Assembly (NCBI GenBank): GCA_959602365.1
Contig: CAUGSS010000001.1
Span: 62,001 to 126,000 of the forward strand
Direction: 5' to 3'
Origin: an uncultured Eubacteriales bacterium
GTDB lineage: Bacteria; Bacillota; Clostridia; Oscillospirales; Oscillospiraceae
Length of the DNA stretch: 64,000 bases
Position numbers and translations under genes: made by a program. This document shows, in pieces, positions 33,624 through 41,743 of this stretch (positions are counted from its first letter, which is position 1; each line of letters begins with the position of its first letter). Under the pieces are notes generated by a model that was not told where the DNA came from, made no database searches, and worked only from the letters and a program-made list of their open reading frames with translations.

Positions 33624-34465
33624 CACATATCTCCGGACGGGATCAGCTCCCCCAGCAGCCCCTCAAAGGCGATTCCATCGGTGGGGGGGATGCCCAGTGC
33701 GTCGGTGCGCTCCAGGGCGTGGGAGAGAAAGGTGGCGGCCTTTCGGACGCTGTCCGGGAAGGCGCCGCCGTTGACTGCGTCGGCGATCAGAATGGCGGCG
33801 AACACGTCCCCGGTGCCGCTGCGGCAGGCCCCCACTTTGGGCACCTTGAGCATCTGGGGGGGCTGCTCCGCCTCATAGATAAAGTTGCCCAGGGTATCGC
33901 CGAAGTCCAGGCCGGAGATCACCACCTTCTCCGGTCCCCGGGCCGAGAGGGCGCGGCACATCTCCAGCAGCTCCTCTTCGGGAAACATGGGCCTGTATTC
34001 GGTGCCGGTGAGGGCGCAGGCCTCGGTCAGGTTGGGGGTCAGGATGTCGGCGTAGGATACCAGCCGCCCCATCTCGGCGGCCAGTTCCGGGGTGTAGGTG
34101 GGGTATAGCGCCCCGTTGTCCCCCATCACCGGATCCACCAGCACCACCGTCTCTGGCCGGTCAAATCGCTCCAGAAAGCGGGCCACAATATCGATCTGGC
34201 GCACCGACCCCAGAAAGCCGGTGGCAATGCCCCGGAAGTGCAGGTCCAGGTTTTCCCACTGACGGGCATAGGCCTCCATGTGGTCGGTGAAGTCCATCCA
34301 GTAGTAGCGCTCAAAACCGGTGTGATTGGAGAAAACGGCGGTGGGCAGCGGACAGCACTGCACCCCCATGGCGGAGATGATAGGCAGCGCCACCGCGATG
34401 GAGCAGCGGCCGAAGCCGCTGAAGTCGTTGATGACGGCGATTTTGTCTTGACGGTTGTGATCCAT
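33623..34465 (-). CDS. pdxY: Pyridoxamine/pyridoxal kinase, PfkB-like
   Basis: 280 residues from the ATG at 34465; a GTG 10 codons earlier is possible. The N-terminus reads IAVINDFSGFGRCSIAVALPI, typical of PdxY/PdxK-like kinases. VDPVMGDNGALYPTYTPELA and ILTPNLTEACALTG follow, and the anion hole GTGDVFAAILI lies near residue 215. It phosphorylates B6 vitamers in salvage. It is divergent from ygiQ. Confidence 0.88.
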   Translation of the reverse strand: MDHNRQDKIAVINDFSGFGRCSIAVALPIISAMGVQCCPLPTAVFSNHTGFERYYWMDFTDHMEAYARQWENLDLHFRGIATGFLGSVRQIDIVARFLERFDRPETVVLVDPVMGDNGALYPTYTPELAAEMGRLVSYADILTPNLTEACALTGTEYRPMFPEEELLEMCRALSARGPEKVVISGLDFGDTLGNFIYEAEQPPQMLKVPKVGACRSGTGDVFAAILIADAVNGGAFPDSVRKAATFLSHALERTDALGIPPTDGIAFEGLLGELIPSGDM

Positions 34466-34595
34466 GATCAGGCCTGCTTTCCGGGAGTTTTTCACGTTGT
34501 CTACTATACGGCAAAACTGCCGTGGGGAAAAGGGCCAATTTGCGAAAAAACCAGCGGTTCAGCCTGCCGCGGCGCGCTGACCGGCGGGGACGGAG

Positions 34596-34628
34596 TCGGG
34601 AAGGCGGAATGCCGCCTTTCCCGATTTT
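34596..34628 (+). terminator. Hairpin with T run before the ygiQ promoter
   Basis: TCGGGAAGGCGG pairs with CCGCC-T-TTCCCGA around AATG and is followed by TTTTCTT. No plus-strand gene ends just before it, so it may insulate the ygiQ promoter or end an unseen small transcript. Confidence 0.5.
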
Positions 34629-34629
34629 C

Positions 34630-34658
34630 TTGCCTATCGCCCGCTTTTCTGGTACATT
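34630..34658 (+). promoter_or_regulatory. ygiQ promoter
   Basis: TTGCCT (34630-34635), 17 bp, TACATT (34653-34658), about 25 bp before the ATG. Confidence 0.65.
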
Positions 34659-34684
34659 ATAAGGGAAAGAAGGAGGTGAGGCCC

Positions 34685-36691
34685 ATGGCCAGGAGGGAAA
34701 AACCCCGCCAGTTTCTGCCCGTCAGCCGGGAGGACATGCTGGCGCGGGACTGGTACTGGTATGACTTTCTGTTTATCACGGCCGACGCCTATGTGGACCA
34801 CCCCTCCTTTGGGGCGGCGGTGATCTCCCGGGTGCTGGAAGACGCGGGCTTCCGGGTGTGTATGCTCCCTCAGCCCGACTGGCGCAGCGTGGAAGACTTT
34901 GTCCAGTTTGGCAAGCCCCGGCTGGGGGTGTTCATCTCCGGGGGCAACCTGGATTCCATGGTGGCCCACTATACCGCGGCGAAAAAGCGCCGCGGCGAGG
35001 ACCTGTACTCCCCCGGAGGGAGGACCGGACTGCGGCCCGACCGGGCCACCATCGTCTACGCCAACCGGGTCCGGGAGGCCTTTGGCCACATCCCGCTGAT
35101 CATCGGCGGCCTGGAGGCCTCCCTGCGCCGCTTTGCCCACTACGACTACTGGGAGGACAAGGTGCGCCGCAGCATCCTCTTTGACGCCCAGGCCGACCTG
35201 ATCTCCTACGGCATGGGGGAGCGCTCCACCCTGGAGATCGCCCAGGCATTGAAGCGAGGGGTCCCGGTGGGGGAGATTCGAAATGTGAAGGGGACGGCCT
35301 TCGCCGCAAAAGACCCGTCCGAATGTGCCTTTCCCTTTGTGGAGGTGGACTCCTTTGAGTCGGTGCAGTCGGACAAGACGGCCTATGCCCGGGCCAACCG
35401 CATAGAGTATGATGAGCACGATCCGGTCCGGGGCCGGGCCATCCTCCAGCGGCATGACCATCGGGTGCTGGTGGTCAACCCGCCGGCCATGCCCCTGACC
35501 ACCCCGGAGCTGGACCATGTGGCGGAGCTGCCCTATCTGCGCCTGCCCCACCCCATGTACGACGATCAGGGGGGCGTGCCCGCCATCCAGGAGGTCCGCT
35601 TCTCGGTGACCCACAACCGGGGCTGCGCCGGGGCCTGCTCCTTCTGCGCCATCGCCTTCCACCAGGGCCGGATGATCTCCTGCCGCAGCGAGGAGAGCGT
35701 GGTCCGGGAGGTGGAGGAACTCACCCGGCTGCCGGATTTCAAGGGCTATATCCACGATGTGGGCGGGCCCACCGCCAACTTCCGCCACCCCACCTGCAAG
35801 AAACAGCTGAAGTGCGGGATGTGCAAGGGCAAAAACTGCCTGGCGCCGGAACCCTGTCCCAACCTGGACGCCGACCACTCGGACTATCTGCACCTGCTGC
35901 GGCGGCTGCGGGGCATTCCCGGGGTCAAAAAGGTCTTTGTCCGCTCGGGCATCCGATTTGACTACATGCTGCTGGACAAGAACGACGCCTTCTTTCGGGA
36001 GCTGGTGCAGTATCATGTCAGCGGCCAGCTCAAGGTGGCCCCGGAGCACTGTATCAACTCGGTGCTGGACTATATGGGCAAGCCCCACATCGAGGTCTAT
36101 GAGCGCTTCCAACGCAAGTACAGCCAGTTCAATCAGAAGATGGGCAAGCAGCAGTTCCTGGTGCCCTACCTGATGTCCTCCCATCCCGGCTCCACCCTCC
36201 AGGACGCGGTGGCCCTGGCGGAGTACCTGAACCGGATGGGACGCCAGCCCGAGCAGGTCCAGGACTTCTATCCGGTGCCCGGCACCCTGTCCACCTGCAT
36301 GTATTACACCGGCATCGACCCCCGCACTATGGAGCCGGTCTATGTGGCCCGCTCCCCCCATGAGAAGGCCCTCCAGCGCGCGCTGCTCCAGTGGAAGCGG
36401 CCGGAGATGCACACCCTGGTGCTGGAGGCCCTGCGCAAGGCGGGGCGCACCGACCTGATCGGCTATACCCCCGGCTGTCTGATCCGGCCCAAGCCCGGCC
36501 CGGCCCCCTGGGAGCTGGAGCGGGAGGAGAAGCGCCGCGCCCAGGCTGCCGGGGGGAGAGAGGGGACGGCAAAGCGGAAGCAAAAGGGAGGCCGTCCAAT
36601 CAAAAGTCGGGACGCCGGCGCTTCCGGCCGTCCGGGGAAAAAGTCCAAGCCATCCACCCGCCCGCCCCGGAAAGGCGGGCACCACAGATGA
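34685..36691 (+). CDS. ygiQ: YgiQ-family radical SAM protein
   Basis: 668 residues from the ATG at 34685 behind AAGGAGGTGAGG. The protein opens with the family's N-terminal cobalamin-binding-like region (DWYWYDFLFITADAYVDHPSFGAAVI, SGGNLDSMVAHYTA). The radical SAM cluster is Cys314-x3-Cys318-x2-Cys321 (GCAGACSFCAI). It continues with FKGYIHDVGGPTANFRHP and a Cys-rich KKQLKCGMCKGKNC that may bind a second cluster. The last 50 residues are a basic, disordered tail. The reaction catalysed by YgiQ is not established to my knowledge. A small membrane peptide gene follows at 12 bp. Confidence 0.93.
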   Translation: MARREKPRQFLPVSREDMLARDWYWYDFLFITADAYVDHPSFGAAVISRVLEDAGFRVCMLPQPDWRSVEDFVQFGKPRLGVFISGGNLDSMVAHYTAAKKRRGEDLYSPGGRTGLRPDRATIVYANRVREAFGHIPLIIGGLEASLRRFAHYDYWEDKVRRSILFDAQADLISYGMGERSTLEIAQALKRGVPVGEIRNVKGTAFAAKDPSECAFPFVEVDSFESVQSDKTAYARANRIEYDEHDPVRGRAILQRHDHRVLVVNPPAMPLTTPELDHVAELPYLRLPHPMYDDQGGVPAIQEVRFSVTHNRGCAGACSFCAIAFHQGRMISCRSEESVVREVEELTRLPDFKGYIHDVGGPTANFRHPTCKKQLKCGMCKGKNCLAPEPCPNLDADHSDYLHLLRRLRGIPGVKKVFVRSGIRFDYMLLDKNDAFFRELVQYHVSGQLKVAPEHCINSVLDYMGKPHIEVYERFQRKYSQFNQKMGKQQFLVPYLMSSHPGSTLQDAVALAEYLNRMGRQPEQVQDFYPVPGTLSTCMYYTGIDPRTMEPVYVARSPHEKALQRALLQWKRPEMHTLVLEALRKAGRTDLIGYTPGCLIRPKPGPAPWELEREEKRRAQAAGGREGTAKRKQKGGRPIKSRDAGASGRPGKKSKPSTRPPRKGGHHR

Positions 36692-36703
36692 GGAGGGAAT
36701 GCG

Positions 36704-36802
36704 ATGAAACACCTGATACGACTGCTGCCCCTGATCCTGATCTTGGCCTATGCGGCCAAATTCGCCTATCACTGGATAGAGGCCACCCGGAAGGAGAAAT
36801 GA
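36704..36802 (+). CDS. 32-residue membrane peptide
   Basis: An ATG frame of 32 codons behind a strong GAGGAGGG, 12 bp after the ygiQ stop and 39 bp before the cupin gene. The peptide has one hydrophobic helix (LIRLLPLILILAYAAKFAY) and a charged C-terminus (ATRKEK). A good ribosome site, operon position and membrane-helix composition support a real gene; similar single-helix peptides are easily missed in annotation. Function unknown. Confidence 0.6.
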   Translation: MKHLIRLLPLILILAYAAKFAYHWIEATRKEK

Positions 36803-36841
36803 TCCCCGGGGGCGGAGACAAAATCAAAGGAGGTCTTTCCC

Positions 36842-37198
36842 ATGGTCAAACGGGAGGCGGAGCTGTCCCGCCAGTTCAATGAACAGATGAAAGGGGGCAC
36901 CGGTACCACTGAGGTCATCCGGGTGCTGGACTCCGGAGAATACGAGAGCGGCCTGAAGCTCATCGCCAAACTGGTGCTGCGGCCGGGCTGTTCCCTGGGC
37001 TATCACACCCACCAGGGTGAGGAGGAGATCATCCATGTGCTGAGCGGCACCGCCGCCTACAACGATGACGGCGTGGAGACCACCCTCCATGCCGGGGACT
37101 CCTGCGTCTGCCTCAGCTCCCACGGCCACAGCATCGCCTGCGCCGGGGAGGAGCCGCTGGTGGTCTATGCGGTCATCAATCAGTTGACAGAGGCTTGA
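36842..37198 (+). CDS. Cupin-domain protein
   Basis: 118 residues, behind AAAGGAGGTC. A single conserved beta-barrel with both cupin motifs: GYHTHQGEEEIIHVLSG (His-x-His and Glu metal ligands) and a C-terminal GDSCVCLSSHGHSIAC. Such small cupins are often sugar isomerases or binding proteins; the substrate is unknown. It closes the ygiQ cluster. Confidence 0.9.
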   Translation: MVKREAELSRQFNEQMKGGTGTTEVIRVLDSGEYESGLKLIAKLVLRPGCSLGYHTHQGEEEIIHVLSGTAAYNDDGVETTLHAGDSCVCLSSHGHSIACAGEEPLVVYAVINQLTEA

Positions 37199-37203
37199 AT
37201 GGT

Positions 37204-37238
37204 ACGGCGCACCGGATCTGGAAATTCGGTGCGCCGTT
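37204..37238 (+). terminator. Hairpin after the cupin gene
   Basis: ACGGCGCACCG pairs perfectly with CGGTGCGCCGT around 13 nt. There is no long T run, so termination strength is uncertain. Confidence 0.55.
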
Positions 37239-37286
37239 GTGCCAGGGGACACCCCGGGGTGGAGCAAGCGACAGAGGAGGGAGACC

Positions 37287-38108
37287 ATGTCCGGATCGGA
37301 AGAATTGGTGGTGCTGGGCACCGGAAATGCCACGGTCAAGTACTGCTACAATACCTGTTTTGCCATTCGGAATGCGGAACAGGTCTTTTTGGTGGACACC
37401 GGCGGAGGCAACGGCATCCTGCGCCAGCTGGACCGGGCGGGCATCCGCCTGACCCAGCTTCACGACATTTTTTTGACCCATAAACACACCGATCACCTGC
37501 TGGGGGTGATCTGGCTGATCCGCATGATTGCCCAAAGCCGCCAGAGCGGAGGCTATTCCGGACAGTGCCGCATCTACGCCCACCGGGAGCTGACCGGGCT
37601 GGTGGACACCCTGGCCCGGCTGTTGCTCCAACCGGACCAAGCCGCCGCCCTGGGGGATTTTATCCTGCTGATTCCGGTGGAAGACGGCCAGGAGCGGCAG
37701 ATCGCCGGATATCCTGTGCGCTTTTTTGATATCCACTCCACCAAGGCCAAACAGTTCGGCTTCAGCCTGACCCTGCACAGCGGGGAGAAGCTCACCTGCC
37801 TGGGGGACGAGCCCTACAACCCGGCCAACGCCGCCGACGTGGCGGGCAGCAGCTGGCTGCTCAGCGAAGCCTTCTGCCTGTACGGCGAGGCGGAGCGGTT
37901 CAAGCCCTATGAGAAGCACCACAGCACGGTGCGGGAGGCCTGCCAGCTGGCCCAGGAGATGGGGGTGCCCCACCTGGTGCTCTGGCACACCGAGGAGACC
38001 CACCTGTCCCAGCGCAAAGCCCTGTACACCGCCGAGGGACGGGACTTTTATTCCGGGGATCTGTATGTGCCGGACGACCTGGATGTCATCGCCCTGGACA
38101 GAGGGTAA
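37287..38108 (+). CDS. Metallo-beta-lactamase-fold hydrolase, RNase Z-like
   Basis: 273 residues from the ATG at 37287 behind GAGGAGGGAG. The motif THKHTDHLLG (near 65) is the metal-binding HxHxDH of the MBL fold, with VFLVDTGGGNG before it. Later DIHSTKAKQFGF and a C-terminal HLVLWHTEETH supply further ligands. The layout recalls RNase Z/AHL-lactonase-like enzymes, but the flexible arm of RNase Z is not obvious. Substrate unknown. Confidence 0.88.
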   Translation: MSGSEELVVLGTGNATVKYCYNTCFAIRNAEQVFLVDTGGGNGILRQLDRAGIRLTQLHDIFLTHKHTDHLLGVIWLIRMIAQSRQSGGYSGQCRIYAHRELTGLVDTLARLLLQPDQAAALGDFILLIPVEDGQERQIAGYPVRFFDIHSTKAKQFGFSLTLHSGEKLTCLGDEPYNPANAADVAGSSWLLSEAFCLYGEAERFKPYEKHHSTVREACQLAQEMGVPHLVLWHTEETHLSQRKALYTAEGRDFYSGDLYVPDDLDVIALDRG

Positions 38109-38220
38109 GCCGGGTGAGACGGGAACAGGAAAAAGAGGGGGCGGCGCCCGCAAACCCTGCTGCGCCATAGCTCCGCGGAGATCGCTGTGCGTAAAAAAGT
38201 AAAAATTTTTATTATTTTCC

Positions 38221-38250
38221 TTGGACAAATTTCCTGAAATCTGGTATAAT
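38221..38250 (+). promoter_or_regulatory. Promoter of a short transcript upstream of carD
   Basis: TTGGAC (38221-38226), 18 bp, TATAAT (38245-38250). Confidence 0.7.
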
Positions 38251-38256
38251 ATACAT

Positions 38257-38316
38257 ATAATAAATAGAAGAATCGCCTGTGGCGTTTCTGACCACAGGCA
38301 ATTCTATCCCCTTTTT
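38257..38316 (+). ncRNA. Possible short RNA or attenuator upstream of carD
   Basis: About 60 nt from the expected start of the promoter at 38221. A hairpin (AGAAT-x-GCCTGTGG pairing with CCACAGGC-x-ATTCT, 38269-38305) is followed by CCCCTTTTTG, which looks like an intrinsic terminator. The RNA would be almost only this hairpin. It could be a small RNA or an attenuator for the gene at 38496. Confidence 0.4.
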
Positions 38317-38329
38317 GTTAACATAAAAA

Positions 38330-38404
38330 TGTGGATTTTTATGGCCTGTGGAAAAACATTGCCATAAAATTGAGTTTTGCACACTGTTTACAGGTTTATG
38401 CACA
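38330..38404. promoter_or_regulatory. Cluster of four DnaA-box-like 9-mers in an AT-rich stretch
   Basis: TTATGCACA at 38396-38404 fits TTATNCACA exactly. TTTTGCACA (38375-38383) and the reverse TGTGGAAAA (38347-38355) have one mismatch to the consensus, and TGTGGATTT (38330-38338) has two. They lie within 75 bp of AT-rich DNA upstream of carD. No dnaA or dnaN is nearby. Confidence 0.4.
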
Positions 38405-38495
38405 GAAAAACGGTCGAAAATGGAGGCGGTTGACAGAACTCTTTATGACATAATGTAATTTCACTGAGAACTGAAAAGAAAGGAGAGCGGTCAGA

Positions 38496-39029
38496 ATGTT
38501 TCAAATTGGAGAATCCGTCGTCTATGGGACGACCGGGGTGTGTAAGATTTCCGCCCTGGGCCCCCTGAGTATGCACGGGGTGGACCGGAAGCGCAAGTAT
38601 TATACCCTTCAGCCTCTGTACCAGGAGGGGGCGGTCTATGTGCCGGCGGATGGGGAGAAGTGCGGGAATATGCGCTATCCGCTCTCCTGCCGGGAGGCGG
38701 AGCAGCTGCTGGAGCGCATTCCGGAGATTGCGCCCTGCGATATCCAGAACTTTAATTATAAGCAGCGCACCGACGCCTTCAGCGCCGCCCTGCATCTGAA
38801 CAGCTGTGACGGCCTGGTGGGGATCATCAAGGCGGTGGAGCAGAAGAAGCGGAACTTCCGGGAGAAGCAGCAGTACAATGTGGACAATAATTTCTGGAAG
38901 CAGGCGATGCGGCTGCTCTGCGGCGAGCTCTCCTATGCCCTGGGCATCCCGTTGGAGGAGACCCGCGACCGAGTGGAGGCGGCCATCCGGCGTCAGGCGC
39001 CCACCGCTTCAGACGAGGCGGCGATCTGA
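38496..39029 (+). CDS. CarD-family transcriptional regulator
   Basis: 177 residues behind AAAGGAGAGCGG. The N-terminal RNA-polymerase-interacting Tudor-like domain opens FQIGESVVYGTTGVCKISAL with KRKYYTLQPLYQEGAVYVP. It is followed by a helical C-terminal domain (LERIPEI, YKQRTDAFSAALHLNSCDGLVGIIKAV). CarD-type proteins bind the RNAP beta subunit and DNA near the -10 and adjust promoter opening. It is adjacent to, but not obviously part of, the phosphate regulon that follows. Confidence 0.9.
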   Translation: MFQIGESVVYGTTGVCKISALGPLSMHGVDRKRKYYTLQPLYQEGAVYVPADGEKCGNMRYPLSCREAEQLLERIPEIAPCDIQNFNYKQRTDAFSAALHLNSCDGLVGIIKAVEQKKRNFREKQQYNVDNNFWKQAMRLLCGELSYALGIPLEETRDRVEAAIRRQAPTASDEAAI

Positions 39030-39095
39030 CGCGGCGCAGGGCCGGATGGCCGGAACGGCGGTCCGGACCGGGCTGATAGACAATTTCACTGTGGG

Positions 39096-39170
39096 CAAAA
39101 ATGGACGGCGGGGCCGCCCATTTTTTGTTTTTCTGTCCTCCTGCGGGCTGCAGCCGCTTTTTTGTGTGTA
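39096..39170 (+). terminator. Tandem terminators after carD
   Basis: Two hairpins: ATGG-x-CGGC with GCCG-CCCAT followed by TTTTTTG (39101-39127), and GCGGGC-TGCA-GCCGC followed by TTTTTT (39144-39163). Confidence 0.75.
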
Positions 39171-39306
39171 AAATTTGAATGATATCTTTTCATTTTGCCT
39201 GGCATGTATTATAATATCATGGAACGAAGGACGCGATTGGGCGAGCAAAATGAGAGAAATTTCTGAAAAAATGACACAAAAATGTCGAAATTGCGGATTT
39301 GATATA

Positions 39307-39353
39307 GATTTAACATGTGCTTGGTTTTGTATTTTACATGTTGCGGCTATTGT
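39307..39353 (+). promoter_or_regulatory. Pho box and promoter of phoB-phoR
   Basis: GATTTAACA (39307-39315), 6 nt, TGGTTT (39322-39327), 2 nt, TATTTTA (39330-39336), then 11 nt to TATTGT (39348-39353) as the -10. The same design precedes pstS and the Na/Pi cotransporter gene, with TTTAACA-like repeats at 11-bp spacing as expected for PhoB/PhoP binding. This implies autoregulation. Confidence 0.7.
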
Positions 39354-39388
39354 AAGAGTAAAACGAAAATTACAAGGGGCTGATTAAC

Positions 39389-40063
39389 ATGATCTATCTG
39401 TTGGAGGATGACGACAGCATTCGCAAGCTGGTCATCTATGGCTTGGAGAGCCAGGGCTATGAGGCTCAGGGCTTTGAAGCTCCTTCTGCGTTTTGGAAGG
39501 CGATGAACCATCAACTGCCCGAGCTGATCCTGTTGGACATCATGCTGCCGGAGGAGGATGGGCTGTCCATTTTGCAGAAGCTGCGCAGCGCCAGCGCCAC
39601 CAAGAAGCTGCCCATCATTATGCTGACGGCCAAAAATACGGAGTACGACCGGGTCATTGGCCTGGACAAGGGGGCGGACGATTTCATCTCCAAACCCTTC
39701 GGCATGATGGAGCTGGTGGCCCGGGTGCGGGCGGTGCTGCGCCGGACGGAACCCGCCGCCGTCAGTACGGAGTACCAGATCGGGCCGCTCTATGTCTCTC
39801 CGGAGCGGCACATTGTCCGGGTCAACGGGAAAGACGTCACGCTCACCTACAAGGAGTTTGAGATTCTGTGCCTGATGCTGGAGAATGAGGGCGTGGTGCT
39901 CACCCGCAGCGTGCTGATGGACCGGATCTGGGGCTGTGAGTTCGAGCGGGAGAACCGCACGCTGGATGTGCATATCCGCACCCTGCGGGCCAAGCTGGGA
40001 GAGGCTGGCAGTTACATCGAGACCGTCCGAGGCGTGGGCTATAAGATTGAAGGCAACGCGTAA
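39389..40063 (+). CDS. phoB: Phosphate response regulator PhoB/PhoP
   Basis: 224 residues. The receiver domain has acidic DDD at 7-9, the phosphoacceptor Asp50 in ILLDIMLP, LTAKN with the conserved Thr/Lys, and SKPF. The C-terminal OmpR-type winged helix ends HIRTLRAKLGEAGSYIETVRGVGYKI. It activates the pst and transporter promoters here when phosphate is low. phoR follows after 4 bp. Confidence 0.93.
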   Translation: MIYLLEDDDSIRKLVIYGLESQGYEAQGFEAPSAFWKAMNHQLPELILLDIMLPEEDGLSILQKLRSASATKKLPIIMLTAKNTEYDRVIGLDKGADDFISKPFGMMELVARVRAVLRRTEPAAVSTEYQIGPLYVSPERHIVRVNGKDVTLTYKEFEILCLMLENEGVVLTRSVLMDRIWGCEFERENRTLDVHIRTLRAKLGEAGSYIETVRGVGYKIEGNA

Positions 40064-40067
40064 TCAT

Positions 40068-41717
40068 ATGAGAAAGAAAATTTTTCAAAACTATCTGTTG
40101 GTAAGTATCCTGGTCATGGTGCTCTGCTGCGGCCTGTTTCTCGGCGTGCTGTTCCGGCATTACGAGGAGCAGGCCTTCGAGCAGCTGGCGGCGGAGGCAA
40201 GCTATATCGTCCACGGAATGGATCTGTCCGGCGAGGACTATCTGGATACCCTGGAGAGCAGCACTGCCCGGGTGACCTGGGTGGATGACGACGGCACGGT
40301 GCTCTATGACAGCGTCGCCGATGCCGCGGACATGGAAAATCACCTGGACCGGGGGGAGATTATTGGGGCGCTGGAGAACGGCACAGGCCGGGATATCCGT
40401 TTTTCTGAGACCATGCTGCAGCGCAACCTCTATTATGCGGTGCGGCTGGAGGATGGCAGCGTGCTCCGGGTCTCCTGTGCCCAGGGGACGGCCGTGTCCA
40501 TGCTGCTGATGATCTTCTGGCCGATGCTGGGCATTGTGCTGGCGGTGCTGCTGCTCTGTGCCCTGCTGGCCTTCCGGCTGGCCCGGCACATTGTGGACCC
40601 CATCAACCAGATTGACCTGGACCACCCGCTGGTGGATGAGACCTATTCGGAGCTGGCGCCGCTGGTCTCCCGGATTCAGGAGCAGAACCGCACCATCCGC
40701 CGGCAGATGGATGAGCTGGGCCAGCGCCAGCGGGAGTTCACCGCGCTGACCGACAATATGAGCGAGGGCTTTCTGCTGGTGGACTACCGCACCAATATTC
40801 TGGCCTGCAACCACAGCGCCTTCCAGCTGCTGACTGAGGGAAAGGGAGGCGAGGTGAAAAACCTGCGCCGGGACGGCTGCATGCCCGAGATCCTCACTAC
40901 GGTGGAGGCGGCGCTGGCCGGGGTACGCACCGATACGGTGCAGGAGATTGCCGGCGTCTCCTGGCAGATCATCGCCAATCCGGTGGTGTCCAGCGGTCAG
41001 GTGGCCGGTGTGGCGGTGCTGGTCATGGACGTGACGGAGCGGGAGCAGCGGGAACGGCTGCGCCAGGAGTTTTCGGCCAACGTCTCCCACGAGCTCAAGA
41101 CTCCGCTCACCTCGATTTCCGGCTTTGCCGAGCTGATGAAAGAGGGTATGGTGCCGGCGGACAAGGTGAAGGAGTTTGCCGGTGACATCTATCAGGAATC
41201 CCAGCGGCTGATTGCCCTGGTGGACGACATTATCCGGCTGAGCAAGCTGGATGAGAACTCCAAGCCCTTTGAGCAGGAGGAAGTGGATCTGTACGATCTC
41301 TCCGACGAGATCCTGGCCAATCTGCGGCCGGTGGCCGACCGGCAGCAGGTTTCGCTGCATTTGAGCGGGACGCATATCCGCATTACCGGGGTCTGGCAGA
41401 TTTTAAATGAAATGGTGTACAACCTCTGCGACAACGCCATCAAATACAACCGCCCCGGCGGCCGGGTGGACGTCTCGGTGTACCGGGAGGGGGGACGGGC
41501 CCGCCTGCAGGTCAGCGACACCGGCATTGGCATCCCCTATGCCGATCAGTCCAGGGTTTTTGAGCGCTTCTACCGGGTGGACAAGAGCCACAGCAAAGAG
41601 GTGGGGGGCACCGGCCTCGGCCTGTCCATCGTCAAACACGGCGCCCAGTACCACAACGCCCAGCTGGAGCTGAAGAGCGAGCCGGACAAGGGCAGCACTA
41701 TCACCATTCTGTTTTAA
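40068..41717 (+). CDS. phoR: Phosphate sensor histidine kinase PhoR
   Basis: 549 residues from the ATG at 40068. Transmembrane helices at about 9-30 and 142-168 enclose an extracellular sensor domain. A HAMP-like region, a PAS domain (about 225-325; FLLVDYRTNILACNHSAFQLL) and the phosphoacceptor His341 (FSANVSHELKTPLTSI) follow. The ATPase domain has N, G1 and G2 boxes (MVYNLCDNAIKYN, DTGIGIP, GGTGLGLSIV). It partners PhoB. Confidence 0.93.
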   Translation: MRKKIFQNYLLVSILVMVLCCGLFLGVLFRHYEEQAFEQLAAEASYIVHGMDLSGEDYLDTLESSTARVTWVDDDGTVLYDSVADAADMENHLDRGEIIGALENGTGRDIRFSETMLQRNLYYAVRLEDGSVLRVSCAQGTAVSMLLMIFWPMLGIVLAVLLLCALLAFRLARHIVDPINQIDLDHPLVDETYSELAPLVSRIQEQNRTIRRQMDELGQRQREFTALTDNMSEGFLLVDYRTNILACNHSAFQLLTEGKGGEVKNLRRDGCMPEILTTVEAALAGVRTDTVQEIAGVSWQIIANPVVSSGQVAGVAVLVMDVTEREQRERLRQEFSANVSHELKTPLTSISGFAELMKEGMVPADKVKEFAGDIYQESQRLIALVDDIIRLSKLDENSKPFEQEEVDLYDLSDEILANLRPVADRQQVSLHLSGTHIRITGVWQILNEMVYNLCDNAIKYNRPGGRVDVSVYREGGRARLQVSDTGIGIPYADQSRVFERFYRVDKSHSKEVGGTGLGLSIVKHGAQYHNAQLELKSEPDKGSTITILF

Positions 41718-41743
41718 ATGTCATGTGAAAGGGGGGACGGCCT

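Noticed and set aside
34634..36772. 712-codon minus-strand frame
   Set aside because: Antisense shadow of ygiQ.
38330..38404. Calling this the replication origin
   Set aside because: No dnaA, dnaN or other origin-linked gene is near, and no skew can be computed here; kept only as a DnaA-box cluster.
39175..39387. 70-codon frame with CRNCGFDIDLTC before phoB
   Set aside because: It runs through the Pho box and promoter and lacks a good ribosome site; zinc-ribbon resemblance is probably chance.
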